DNA of 64,000 nt. It comes from Rebecca billardiae RCC1528 (taxonomy: Eukaryota; Haptophyta). The notes under the pieces are model-generated. The model ran no database searches. It was not told the DNA's origin and saw nothing but the letters and a program-made list of their open reading frames with translations. Positions within the stretch are counted from its first letter, which is position 1; every line of letters starts with the position of its first letter. The position numbers were made by a program, and so were the translations under genes. This document shows, in pieces, positions 12,698 through 22,280 of the stretch. Location of the stretch: assembly GCA_965240325.2 (NCBI GenBank), contig OZ251226.1:744001-808000 (forward strand). The letters are read 5' to 3'.

Positions 12698-13164
12698 TAT
12701 TGCTACCGTAATACTCCGAAGGCGATCGCCATCAATGCTCCTGGCATCAGCCCTTTCATACTGGCGCAGATGATCCGCGAGTCAATGCCGATCAGATTGA
12801 CGGCGTCCGGACGCGCGGGCTGCGATCGTCGGGGCGCCGCGCCGCCGCCCACGGTCCGAAGAGCTGTCGATGGCCGCCACGGTTTCAAGCAGCATCCGGC
12901 CAGACGCAGGGCCGTGCGGCCACACGGGCCCGAACATCGCGACCACGCGGGCCCGAGCGTCTTCGGCACCGCACACGGTTGTTCATGCGGCCCCAGGAGC
13001 CCTCTATGTGCAGTGGGCTGGCGCTCAGCACCAACGCGCGGCTGCCACGCGACCGCTGGGATGTGTTTGGGCGGGCCGTGTGCGCATTGGGCGCGGCGTC
13101 GGGGGCAGCCAGCAGCGCCGGTAACCCCTCCCGCCGTCCGCCTCGCCGCCGCGCGCACGCGCCC
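12698..13164. other. Downstream flank of the P5CR gene
   Basis: GC-rich spacer 3' of the pyrroline-5-carboxylate reductase gene. It presumably contains that gene's 3' untranslated region. A plus-strand frame crosses it but is antisense to P5CR further on. Confidence 0.45.
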
Positions 13165-13998
13165 TCAGCCGCTCTGCCCGAGCTCGCGCGAGCGCTCGGT
13201 GGCGGCGACGACTGCGTTCATCACCGCGGCGCGCATGCCGCCCATCTCGAGCGCGTGCACGCCTGCAATCGTCGTGCCGCCCGGGCTGGTGACCTGGTCC
13301 TTGAGCTCGCCCGGGTGCTTGCCCGTCTCGAGCACCATCGTCGCCGCGCCGCGCACCGTCTTCGCCGCGAGGTTCGTCGCGACGGGCCGCGGCAGCCCCG
13401 CGCGCACGCCGCCGTCCGAGAGCGCCTCGATGAACTGGAAGACGTACGCCGGGCCTGAGCCGGAGAGGCCGGTCACCGCGTCGAGGTCGGCCTCCTTCAC
13501 CTTGAACGCGGTGCCGAGCGCGCCGAGCATCGAGCCGACGAGCGCGGTGTCGGCGGCCGTGCACGCGTCGTTCGGCGCGTACGCGGCCGCGAGCTCGCCG
13601 ACGAGGCACGGCGTGTTGGGCATGACGCGCACGACGCGCGCGCCTGCTGGCAGCCAGCCCTCCATGCGCGCGATGGGCACCCCCGCGGCGATTGACACGA
13701 TGAGCGCCCCCGCGTTGGCCCTCTTGATGTCGCTGCACACCTCGCTGACCTGTGCCGGCTTCACGGCGAGCACGATCAGGTCGGCGTTCGCCGCGACCTC
13801 GCCGTTGTCCTGTGTCGTGCGGATGCCGAGCTCTGTGTGCAACGAGTCGAGGCACGGCTTGTACGCATCCGACGCGATCAGATTGGTGGCGGCGCACGTG
13901 TTGCTCTTCACCAGCCCCCGCATCATTGCGCCGGCCATCATCCCCGCGCCCACGAAGCCCAGGCGCAGCGGCGAGCCGTCGGCGAGCGCGATCACCAT
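13165..13998 (-). CDS. proC: Pyrroline-5-carboxylate reductase
   Basis: This enzyme catalyses the last step of proline synthesis, reduction of 1-pyrroline-5-carboxylate with NAD(P)H. The 277-aa single-exon protein matches the usual ProC length. The N-terminal Rossmann motif (LGFVGAGMMAGAMM, residues 13-26) binds the dinucleotide, and LIVLAVKPAQ and RVMPNTPCLVGE are family-typical. The C-terminal dimerisation/active-site helices include TGLSGSGPAYVFQF and the signature DQVTSPGGTTIAGV. The ATG at 13998 lies only 12 residues before the dinucleotide fold and has no targeting leader, so a cytosolic location is likely. It is divergently arranged with nitrite reductase across about 420 bases. The large plus-strand frame over the same region is its shadow. 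Confidence 0.96.
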   Translation of the reverse strand: MVIALADGSPLRLGFVGAGMMAGAMMRGLVKSNTCAATNLIASDAYKPCLDSLHTELGIRTTQDNGEVAANADLIVLAVKPAQVSEVCSDIKRANAGALIVSIAAGVPIARMEGWLPAGARVVRVMPNTPCLVGELAAAYAPNDACTAADTALVGSMLGALGTAFKVKEADLDAVTGLSGSGPAYVFQFIEALSDGGVRAGLPRPVATNLAAKTVRGAATMVLETGKHPGELKDQVTSPGGTTIAGVHALEMGGMRAAVMNAVVAATERSRELGQSG

Positions 13999-14419
13999 GA
14001 TGGCGGCGAATTTGGCAGCGCGCGTCAGCGCGCGTCAAGCCGGTGACGGCCGGCGGCAATTCGGCAAGGGACGTGCGCGCGTCGTGCACGCAGAGCCGGA
14101 ACCGGCTTTCGCCGGACTTTTGCGCCAACCAGCCCGAACGCGCGCCGCCCGCGCGCCTTCGTGCGCAAACGGAAGGTCCCTGACGACTCCCCGTTTGTCT
14201 TTGTCTTTTGGGTCTGTGGAGAGGTGCGTGCGCTGCCGTGGCGCCGATCTGGCGGTTCGAGATGAAGGAGCCCAGTACCTCGGACTATCAACTCAGACTC
14301 TCCAATTGGACCGTTCCGAGGCCACGTGCTGATGCAGCGCCTGCCGTCCCAGACGGAAGGCATCCTATCGTCCTCGCCGAGCGCGGCCGACGGCCGAGCG
14401 TGCGAACCGGCCTGCCGCG
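13999..14419. promoter_or_regulatory. Divergent promoter region, P5CR / nitrite reductase
   Basis: These 421 bases separate the start codons of two divergently transcribed nitrogen-metabolism genes and must hold both 5' untranslated regions and promoters. No TATA box or specific operator was identified. Confidence 0.6.
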
Positions 14420-16500
14420 ATGTTGAAGGTCGTGCAGATGCTGGCCGCGCTTGCGAGCGCGGCGGTCCACTTCAACGCGCCGAACCCCGCGACGCGGGCG
14501 GCGGTTGGCATGCGCACGTACGGCGTGAGCCCGCACTGGTCGTTCGACCCCAAAGACGGCAAGCCGGGCAAGCGGCCCGAGCTGCTCAAGACGGGCTCCG
14601 ACTTTGTGCCGCAGGAGCGGCTCGACGCGGGCACAAACAAGTTCGAGAAGATTAAGAACAAGAAGGATGGCACGCGCGCGTGGCAGGAGATCCACGAGCT
14701 CTCGGACAAGCTGCGCACGGGCGAATGCACGTGGGAGGAGCTCGACCTCGACGACATCAACGTTCGGCTCAAGTGGGCCGGCTTCTTCCACCGCCAAAAG
14801 CACGAGCCGCGCACGTTCATGATCCGGCTGAAGATCCCGAACGGCATCGTCACGTCGAAGCAGGCGCGTGTCCTCGCCGAGCTCGTCGAGCCGTACGTCG
14901 ACGACTACGGCGTGCTCGACATCACCACGCGCCAGAACATCCAGCTGCGCGGCGTGCGGCTCGAGGACGCGTCGCACGTCGTCGACACGCTGCTGGAGAA
15001 CGGGCTGTCGTCGGTGCAGTCGGGGCTGGACAACGTGCGCAATTTCGTGGGCAGCCCGCTCGCCGGCATCGATCCGCACGAGCTCATGGACACGCGGCCC
15101 GTCTGCCAGATGATCAACGACTGCATCACGGGCGCGCACCGCGGCAACCCAGAGTGGGGCAACCTGCCACGCAAGTTCAACATCGCCGTCTCGGGCTCGC
15201 GCGACGACTTTTCGCACACGACGATCAACGACATCGGCTTCCAGCCGGCCCCGCACCCCGACTTCCCCGGCGTCCCCGGCTTCAACATCCTCCTCGGCGG
15301 CTACTTCTCGATCAAGCGCGCGGCGGAGGGCGTGCCGTTCGACGCGTGGGTCCGCGCGGAGGACGCGGCCGAGTTCTCGTGCGGTGCGCGCGGCGCGGCG
15401 TGGGCGGCTCGTCTCGCCTTCCGGCGCACGGCAGCGCGCGCCGCGGCGTGCGCGCGCTCTCCCACGCACGCTCACCCCCGCCGCTCGACCCCCCACGCGC
15501 GCCGCGGCCGCAGCCGTGCTCGAGGTGTTCCGCGACCACGGCGAGAGGACCGACCGGCAGAAGACGCGCATGCTCTGGCTGATCGAGGCGAAGGGGCTCG
15601 ACTGGTTCCGCGAGAAGGTGAACGAGGCGGGCGCGAAGCGCGGCCTGGATCCGCTCCCCCGCGCCGCGCCGCCGTTCGAGGGCGCCTTCGAGCGCCGCGA
15701 CATCATGGGCGTGCACCCTCAGAAGCAGGAGGGCAAGTCGTGGGTTGGGGTGACCGTGCCGGCGGGCCGCGTCACGCCCGCGGAGATGAAGGAGGTGGCC
15801 GACCTCGCCGACGAGTTCTCGGGCGGTGAGATCCGGTTCACGGTGGAGCAGAACCTGCTCCTGCCCAACGTGGACAACGCGCGCGTCCCCGAGCTGCTCG
15901 CCGCGCCGCTCTTCAACCGCGGCGGCATGCGCGTCGAGTCGGGCGTCTCTGTGATGCGCGGGCTGGTCGCATGCACCGGCTCCAACGGCTGCGGCCAGGG
16001 GCTGGTCGAGACCAAGGCGCGCGCCATCCGCGTGGCCGAGCGTCTCGACGCGGAGCTTGAGCTGCCGCGGCTCGTGCGCGTCCACTGGACGGGCTGCCCC
16101 AACTCGTGCGGCCAGGCGCAGGTGGGCGACATCGGGCTGATGGGCTCACCCGCCAAGAAGATGAACCCCGAGACTGGCAAGGCGATGGCGGTCGAGGTGA
16201 GCGCGCCGCGCCGCGGCGGCGGGGCGCGCGCCGCGCGCGCCCGGGTGGGCGCGACGCGCGCGTGTACACGCGGTGGCCGGAGCGCGGCGTGGCTGAGCAC
16301 ACGACACCACGCCCCTGCGCGCGTGCCGCCGCGCCGCGCCTCCGCAGGGCGTCAAGGTGTTCCTGGGTGGGAAGGTGGGTGAGACGGCCGAGCTGGGCGA
16401 GACGCTCGACGACAAGGCCGTGCCGGCGGACGACGACGACATCGTGCCCTACCTCAAGGAGCTGCTCATCAGCAAGTTTGGCGCCGTGCCGAAGAAGTGA
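14420..16500 (+). CDS. nirA: Ferredoxin-nitrite reductase, plastid-targeted
   Basis: This enzyme reduces nitrite to ammonium in the plastid, using six electrons from ferredoxin. I rebuilt three exons: 14420-15383, 15514-16196 and 16348-16500. The introns are GTGCG...AG (130 nt) and GTGAG...AG (151 nt), giving 599 aa in one frame. The siroheme/4Fe-4S ligands are C475, C481, C516 and C520 (within ACTGSNGCGQG and TGCPNSCGQ), with the canonical spacing C-x5-C-x34-C-x3-C. Other family blocks are ITTRQNIQLRGV, the split exon junction ending in AVLEVFRDHG, and TRMLWLIEAKG. The leader (MLKVVQMLAALASAAVHFNAP) looks like a signal peptide followed by a transit peptide, as expected for a secondary plastid. 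Sulfite reductase is the main alternative, but the N-terminal half favours nitrite reductase. Confidence 0.95.
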
Positions 16501-18164
16501 GCCATGTAAATGCGAGGCCGCATGCCGCGCACGGCACGCGTCAATGACGCAGACGATCGTGACAATGGAAGCGAAGCGGTTAGTATCTCAGCTCAGTGGC
16601 AGCCGGCAGCGCGCCGTCCTAAGCAGCTTTCATCCGCTACTCCTAGCAGCGCTTAGTACGTATACCGCGACGATTTCGGATTTTCGGCGGATCGGCGGCG
16701 GTCGATGGCGACGACTCTCGCCATTTAATCAGTTCAATATATATATATATGTGGTGTTATTGGCACAATAATCGATTGTGTCCGCCGGCGAGAAGTACGT
16801 GGCCATGCTACCAGCCGATCGACTTTGTCCGCTTGCGTCGTACAGGGCGAACCAGTTGGCTGTTTTCGACGTCAACGCACCATCATCGGACGCGCGTGCT
16901 GCAGCCGCTTGCCTCGCGGTACCCCGCGCCTCCTGCTGAGCTGGCCCACTGCTGGTGAAGTAGCGCTGGCACCGGTTCAAGTACAGCTGCATGGCGGATA
17001 CAAATCGTCCATCACTCTGGCGGAGCAATCACCCTGAGCGCTCTCCATCTCCGCCACCAAGCATCACACAAGCTGCATCAATGACTACAATGACCGCGTT
17101 CCGCGGTCCTTTTCTGCATAGAATCAACGCAGTTGGGGGCCCGCGGTGGCCGTGCAATCGCGGCTCTCCGCCGTAGTGGCAGTTCGCCAGTTGAAGTCGG
17201 TTCTGAGATGACTGAAGCTATATTAGTCCGACCGTCGCCCTGCCTGCGCGACCGCGAGACTCATTCACACTTCACACAATCACAGCAGCGGACCTGAGAC
17301 CGCACCCGGCACCGGTCGTCAAATCGGACGTCCGTCTGACAACTAGCTGCCAAATGTCCAACTGGCTGATCAGCTCGGATCCGACCCGTCCGCGATCGTG
17401 CCATCGGCATCGGAATTACTACTAGTAGCTGCCAAACTAGCTGCCAAACTGTGTCCAACTCTGGCTGATCAGCTCGGATCCGACCCGTCCGCGATCGTGC
17501 CGAGTGAGTCGTGCCGCGGAGCTCGGAGTACTGAAGGAGTCGGGTGTGACAGCAGGGTGCTTTAGCGCTGCGGCCCGTGCCAGCCAACGACCAGACGTAC
17601 TCTGGCCACTTGACCCGTTGCACGGGTGAGTGACCGTACGCCCTGCCTAGTGCCTACCGCGCGCGCCGCGCGACCGGCGACTCGGGGTGATGGAGAGCGG
17701 ATGGCGACAGCAGCAGCAGTCCTCATGAAGACGATGAAACTGGCGGCACGGGTGCACGAGGTGGCAGGCGAAAGCGCGCCGACGAGACCGCATTTGACAC
17801 ACCTGAGCCGCACGCGCGTGCCGTCGCCGAGCCGGGCGAGCGCTGCAAACGCGCAACCGTACCGCGCGCGCCACGACGGCGCGGCACTAGCTGATGCAGG
17901 CCGTACTGCCGGCACTGCTTCTGCGATCATGCGCCACGGTCGCAGCTGACTGCGTGAGCAGCAAGCGGGAGGCGGGTCCGGAGGCACGTGCAGGCGCCGT
18001 CCCGCATATCCGCCATCGCCCATCGTGCCGGGGCACGTCACCTCCGACGATCCGGATGTGGCCCAGTCCGGACGTCACGCGATCCGGGAAGACGAGTACG
18101 ATTCGCTCGTAACGAACCGTTACACTAATGTCACGTCCAGCTGACGTCCAGATCGCACTTTACT
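16501..18164. other. Gene-poor intergenic region
   Basis: A short (TA)n tract is at 16737-16750. A direct repeat of about 57-60 bases occurs at 17344-17402 and 17440-17501 (shared blocks ggctgatcagctcggatccg and acccgtccgcgatcgtgcc). Between them lies an extra gctgccaaacta echo. No domain-bearing ORF was found. Confidence 0.6.
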
Positions 18165-18388
18165 TAAGGGAATCAGCTGGGCGCGGTTTTTTTTGGCCTG
18201 ATAGACCTCTCAATGCGATCTCAAAAACTCGAAACTCGGTCTCCGCCAGCCCTAAAAATCGCCCCCCGTCCCTTTTTTTCCGCCGCCCCCCGTCCCTTTT
18301 TTCTTGATCAAAGATCTTTTTGAAACGTGGTTCGGGCCCGCTGGTGCGGGCTCCACGCTGCGCGCTCCGCCCTGCACCGCGGGCCATA
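18165..18388 (-). repeat. Dispersed repeat, copy 2 (inverse of 555-757)
   Basis: The reverse complement of copy 1, with an internal duplication of a short A-rich/G-rich block (aaaaaaagggacggggggc-type) that copy 1 lacks. The two copies lie about 17.4 kb apart in opposite orientation. Confidence 0.75.
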
Positions 18389-19915
18389 AACGCGCGGCGG
18401 TCCTCTGCCAGCAATATATTCGTCCAACTCATTGATTGGCTTTCATCTACTCACCTGCTGCAGCCAGTCGTTGATCATACATTGGGAGGCCCTCGGTTTT
18501 TGAGTACAAATGGTTGGCCGACCTCTTCCTCTTCCTGTATTCGATCGACGGTGAGGTCGGCGAACCCAAAAAGCTTGTCAAAGCAGTCAGCTCGGATTCG
18601 ATCTCGGTGACCTTCGCGCACTCGCTGCTTGGCAAGTTTACCCAATTCCCAGCTGCTGCGCCGTTCAGCTGCGTGGCTAGCTGCCCTGCTGTTTCTCTTA
18701 CTGCATGGCGCGATATCCACATCTCGCGCACCCGCCTGCTTCTGGTCGCTGCCCGCTGTGCCCCACTCCATCCTACTGTGGGCTGCATCATGTTCTACGA
18801 CGACGAGAAAATCCCAAGGAGCGGTTTCTGCATTAATATATATAAGTATGTATGCGCCCGCCGCATCCAGGCAGTTGGTTGCATACGCAAGGTCAAGGAC
18901 ACACATATATATATATATTGAACGGTGCGCGCTAGTCCAGCAGGCGCTAGTTAGATAGTGAGCAGGGGCAGGCTCGCCCGTGGAGCGGAGAGTAGTTAGT
19001 TGAATTAAGCGCGGAAGATGATTATAATAATTCGGGAACCGGGCGCCCGTGTGCAGAGCCTTAGATACTAAGACGCGAGCCAGTCGTGGGCGATTCGACG
19101 CGAGCGCAGCCGCGCTCATTGCCGTGCATCTTATTCAGTGCATGTGTCGAGTGGTGGTGTGTGCCCGTCCAAATGTATCAACTGTATGTACAGTATCCAG
19201 GTCGGAGCGGCACGCCCATCTGTGTGCAAGTTACGCACGGTGACGGAGTGACGGAGGTGCGGAGTCACCGATGACGGATGAGTGCGGAGTATTCGGCTCG
19301 GCTCGACTCGTTGTCTTGTCGTGTGTCGAGGGCCGGCAGTCCTCCTCTCTGGCCTTCGTTACGCGCTCACCCATGCGAGTTGCCACCACGACAGGCACGC
19401 AGGGGTATGTTATTGTCAGCGGCTTCTACGGGGGCTATGCAGTATGCTTCGCGCACTGAACTGGCTTCTGCACATCATTCTGTGGAGCAGCTGTCTACCA
19501 TAGTTCACGCGCCAGGGCACCGCGTCCGCGGTGTGTGCTAGTATGCGTCGAGCTGTCTTCATCAGTCTCCCTAATTGAGGCCAACGTGCACGACACTGCC
19601 ATCCACGCCATTTTCGGTGACGGCTGGGTCTCAGCAGTGGTGTCGCGCCCGGCATGATGGCAGATGACATTGCGTGCACCTTCTTCAAGCATCGGGACAC
19701 GACTACCTCCGCAACGCCGTTGCCACACGGTCCGGTTGGGGAGCTGCTTACCGGCTCACCCGCCAGGCCGCCATCCCCCGACCCCTGCGTGTGCGGGCTG
19801 GCTTGGAACCCCAGTCCCCACGGAGGCGCCATGCTGAAAACTTGAGCGCAGATGATTTGGCCACCCCTTCCGGATTGTCGTCGCGGCTTCCAAAGTTCCA
19901 AGTCGAGCGAGCACG
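18389..19915. other. No gene recognised
   Basis: A minus-strand frame at 18475-19119 is open for over 200 codons. Its first-read half spans a short (TA)n tract (18904-18919) and has no domain. The later part (GHRDRIRADCFDKLFGFADL) is more protein-like but unidentified. I do not call a gene. Confidence 0.4.
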
Positions 19916-20968
19916 ATGCACGGCATCGTCCGCTCAGTCCTGGTGTGCTCGGTGCTGACCATGGCGGCGGCGGCGCCTCGGCTCATCACGTTCGACGCGA
20001 CAGGTACCCTCATGCGCCTGCGCCGCCCCATCGGCGCCGTCTATAGGGACGCGCTCGCTGCGGGGATGACGCTTGGACAGCTCACACGGGGCCGCGAGAA
20101 GTCGGAGGATGTGATTGCAGCATCCATGCTGGACGCCTCCGAGATTGAGCGCGCCTTCGGCGGGGCGTACCGCCGAGCGTGCGATGCACATCCGTGCTTT
20201 GGCGCTGGCGCGATCTCCAGCCGCGACTGGTGGGCGGGTGTCGTGAGGGAGACCTACGAGGGTGCGGGTGTGAGCGAGCGAGTGCTGGATGCGGTCCTGT
20301 CAGACCACGTGTTCCCCACGCTGTACGAGTCGTTCGCGACGAGCGCGGCGTGGGAGCTGCACGAGGCATCGGCGCCAGTGCTCCAGCAGCTGGCTCGCTG
20401 GCGTGCCTCGCTGCCATCCGGCGAGCTCACGATCGGCGTCGTCTCCAACTTTGACGACCGTCTCGAGCCGCTGCTCGAGTCGCTCGACTGCCGCCAGTAT
20501 TTTGATTTCGTCCTCACGAGCCGAGAAGCAGGCATCGAGAAGCCGGAGCAGGACATTTTCGATCTCGCATGCGATCGCGCTGGGCTCGGCAGCGTCAGCC
20601 GCGGCGAGGCCGTCCACGTCGGCGACACGTTCCAAAAGGACATTGTGGGCGCGGCTGGGGCTGGCTGGCGGGCCGTGTACGTGGCGTCTGACGAGGCCCT
20701 TTCCATGCTCGAGCCCGAGGCATTCGTCGCCATGTGCGATACGGAACACGAGCGCGTTGATACCATCGGCTTCGTGCCGCGGGTGATCGGGGCGCCTGCG
20801 AGCACGGCCCTCGTGCCCGAGGACGATGCTGACGAGCAGGGGTCGGGTGCTCAGCGGTCGGATTCGTGGACCGACGAGGAGGACCCACACGTTGACGAGG
20901 AGGACGTCGATGGCGAGCGCGCCTGGTTTCTCGGCCAGACCGATGGGCCGCCGTCGCCACGCTCTTGA
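19916..20968 (+). CDS. HAD-superfamily hydrolase, HDHD3-like
   Basis: A 350-aa single-exon protein of the haloacid dehalogenase fold. Motif I is FDATGT (D27 nucleophile). The Asp usually two residues later is Thr here, a departure also known in HDHD3/plant relatives. Motif II is GVVSNFDDR, motif III the Lys in GIEKPEQD, and motif IV VHVGDTFQKD. The cap lies between motifs I and II, as in HDHD3. The C-terminal 50 residues are acidic and probably disordered. The start could be the ATG at 19916, which adds a short hydrophobic stretch, or the better-context ATG at 19961. Substrate unknown. The stop codon lies inside a 53-bp tandem duplication. Confidence 0.88.
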   Translation: MHGIVRSVLVCSVLTMAAAAPRLITFDATGTLMRLRRPIGAVYRDALAAGMTLGQLTRGREKSEDVIAASMLDASEIERAFGGAYRRACDAHPCFGAGAISSRDWWAGVVRETYEGAGVSERVLDAVLSDHVFPTLYESFATSAAWELHEASAPVLQQLARWRASLPSGELTIGVVSNFDDRLEPLLESLDCRQYFDFVLTSREAGIEKPEQDIFDLACDRAGLGSVSRGEAVHVGDTFQKDIVGAAGAGWRAVYVASDEALSMLEPEAFVAMCDTEHERVDTIGFVPRVIGAPASTALVPEDDADEQGSGAQRSDSWTDEEDPHVDEEDVDGERAWFLGQTDGPPSPRS

Positions 20969-21050
20969 GTCCCTTCATCGTGTACATGATGGGCCGGCGG
21001 CCGCCGTCGCCACGCTCTTGAGTCCCTTCATCGTGTACATGATGGGCTGG
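20944..21050. repeat. 53-bp tandem duplication spanning the HAD stop codon
   Basis: The segment starting ccgtcgccacgctcttgagt at 20951 recurs from 21004. The first copy encodes the last residues and stop of the HAD gene, and the second lies in the 3' untranslated region. Confidence 0.9.
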
Positions 21051-21508
21051 CGGACGATCCGGCGGGCCTCTGGGCAGGCAGACAGCAGCCTTGGCAGCTC
21101 GCCGAGGCACTAGCTGCCGAGTAGCTACGTGCCCGAACGGCAGCGGCCGAATCGGCGAATGCTCGTTCGGCGAATAACGACGAGCATTCGGCCGCTGCTA
21201 CCAGTATGCTGACTGAATGATGAGCAGCAGCTTGATCGGCCGCGCAGAATATATTTATGGCGCGCAATAAAACTACGACGCCGCGACTCTGAGACGTCAG
21301 CCCGCCGCCCCGCCGCCCCGCCAGCGCCGGGAGCCGGCGGGCCGGAAGGGCGGAAGGTCACTCTACCGAGTTAGAGTCGTATACCGAGTCTACTACGACG
21401 CCGTCACGCCGCTCGGATCCGGAACGGCCAACGGGTGACAGTCGATCTCTCGGCTGAGACACGTAGACACAAACAGTTGTTCGAACAACTTGCAGCACCC
21501 TTACATGA
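21051..21508. other. Intergenic, with a stem-loop
   Basis: Around 21138-21203, gcagcggccgaat and its complement attcggccgctgc flank an inner gaatgctcg/cgagcattc pair, giving an interrupted hairpin. The region separates the convergent 3' ends of the HAD gene and the 220-aa gene, so it may contain their 3'-end signals. No ORF is supported. Confidence 0.5.
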
Positions 21509-22171
21509 CTACGTGCACCATCGGTCATCCATGTACACCCGCGCCGGTGGCAGGTCGGCGTCTGGCCCCGTGCTCGGCTCCATCGTGAAAGTACCCAGGA
21601 GGCGTCTCTCCTTGCGCACCAGCATGCGGCGGGCCAGGACAGAGAGCAGCCCGCCGCGGTTTGAAGGGCTGGAGCCGAGCATCTTGATGGCAAAGTAGAC
21701 CGTCGTGCCTGCAGGAAGGCTGTTATCGCCTCGTTCGTATCCGTCCGTGAGCGTGAGGTCCCATCGGACGGTGAGATCCGGCCACGTGCCCTCGGCGCGC
21801 ATGTGGCCGTCGCTCACGCGCGAGTCGCTGAAGAAGGGCGCAACGGCTCTGCAGATCGCTTGACCATCGCGGGTGAAGCGTACGCTGAGCGGGAGGGTGA
21901 GCCGTGTACCGGACGACGCCCACTGCATTGGCATCCACGTGTTCTTCTCTCGGCCGATGTCGAGAGTCACAACCCAGCCGTTGTCGCTGAATAAGAAGTC
22001 GGTGTCACTCGCGCGCACAAGCGCGCGGTGCGGCGCCGTGTTCTGCCGCCACGCGCCGGTGACGCGGGATGAGCGCGCGTGCATGAACCCCATGGCCACG
22101 CACGCCTCCACCAGGAGCAGCGTGAGTGTGATCATGCTCATCATCGGGCGACTTCGGTGGCAGGCAGCCAT
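21509..22171 (-). CDS. Plastid-targeted conserved protein of unknown function
   Basis: A 220-aa protein starting at the ATG at 22171. The leader has a hydrophobic core (MITLTLLLVEAC) followed by AMGF and a Ser/Arg-rich stretch. That resembles the signal peptide, aromatic +1 residue and transit peptide of secondary red plastids. The mature part contains NGWVVTLDIGREKNTWMP, PMQWASSGTRLTLPLSV, RAEGTWPDLTVRWDLTL and AGTTVYFAIKML. To my recollection, comparable sequences with this W-x-V-x-L-D-I-G-R-E pattern occur in other complex-plastid algae, without known function. The frame is open upstream, but the extra 85 residues lie across the divergent promoter with the GLG1-like gene, so I excluded them. 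Confidence 0.7.
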   Translation of the reverse strand: MAACHRSRPMMSMITLTLLLVEACVAMGFMHARSSRVTGAWRQNTAPHRALVRASDTDFLFSDNGWVVTLDIGREKNTWMPMQWASSGTRLTLPLSVRFTRDGQAICRAVAPFFSDSRVSDGHMRAEGTWPDLTVRWDLTLTDGYERGDNSLPAGTTVYFAIKMLGSSPSNRGGLLSVLARRMLVRKERRLLGTFTMEPSTGPDADLPPARVYMDDRWCT

Positions 22172-22280
22172 GCTGGACACGATCCAGCTGCACTGCAACC
22201 AGCGGTCCCGCGCCCGGCACCGCGGCACGGCCCAGTCCGCAAGCCTCCAAGAGCGCATCGAGACCGTGAGCCGTGAGGCG
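22172..22280. promoter_or_regulatory. Compact bidirectional promoter
   Basis: Only 109 bases separate the two start codons of the 220-aa gene and the GLG1-like gene. No core element was recognised. Confidence 0.5.

Noticed and set aside
12770-14332. 520-codon plus-strand frame
   Set aside because: It is antisense to the well-supported pyrroline-5-carboxylate reductase gene and has no domain. GC-rich codon bias keeps antisense frames open.
18475-19119. 214-codon minus-strand frame
   Set aside because: Crosses a (TA)n tract and has no recognisable domain. Only its last third looks protein-like, which is insufficient.
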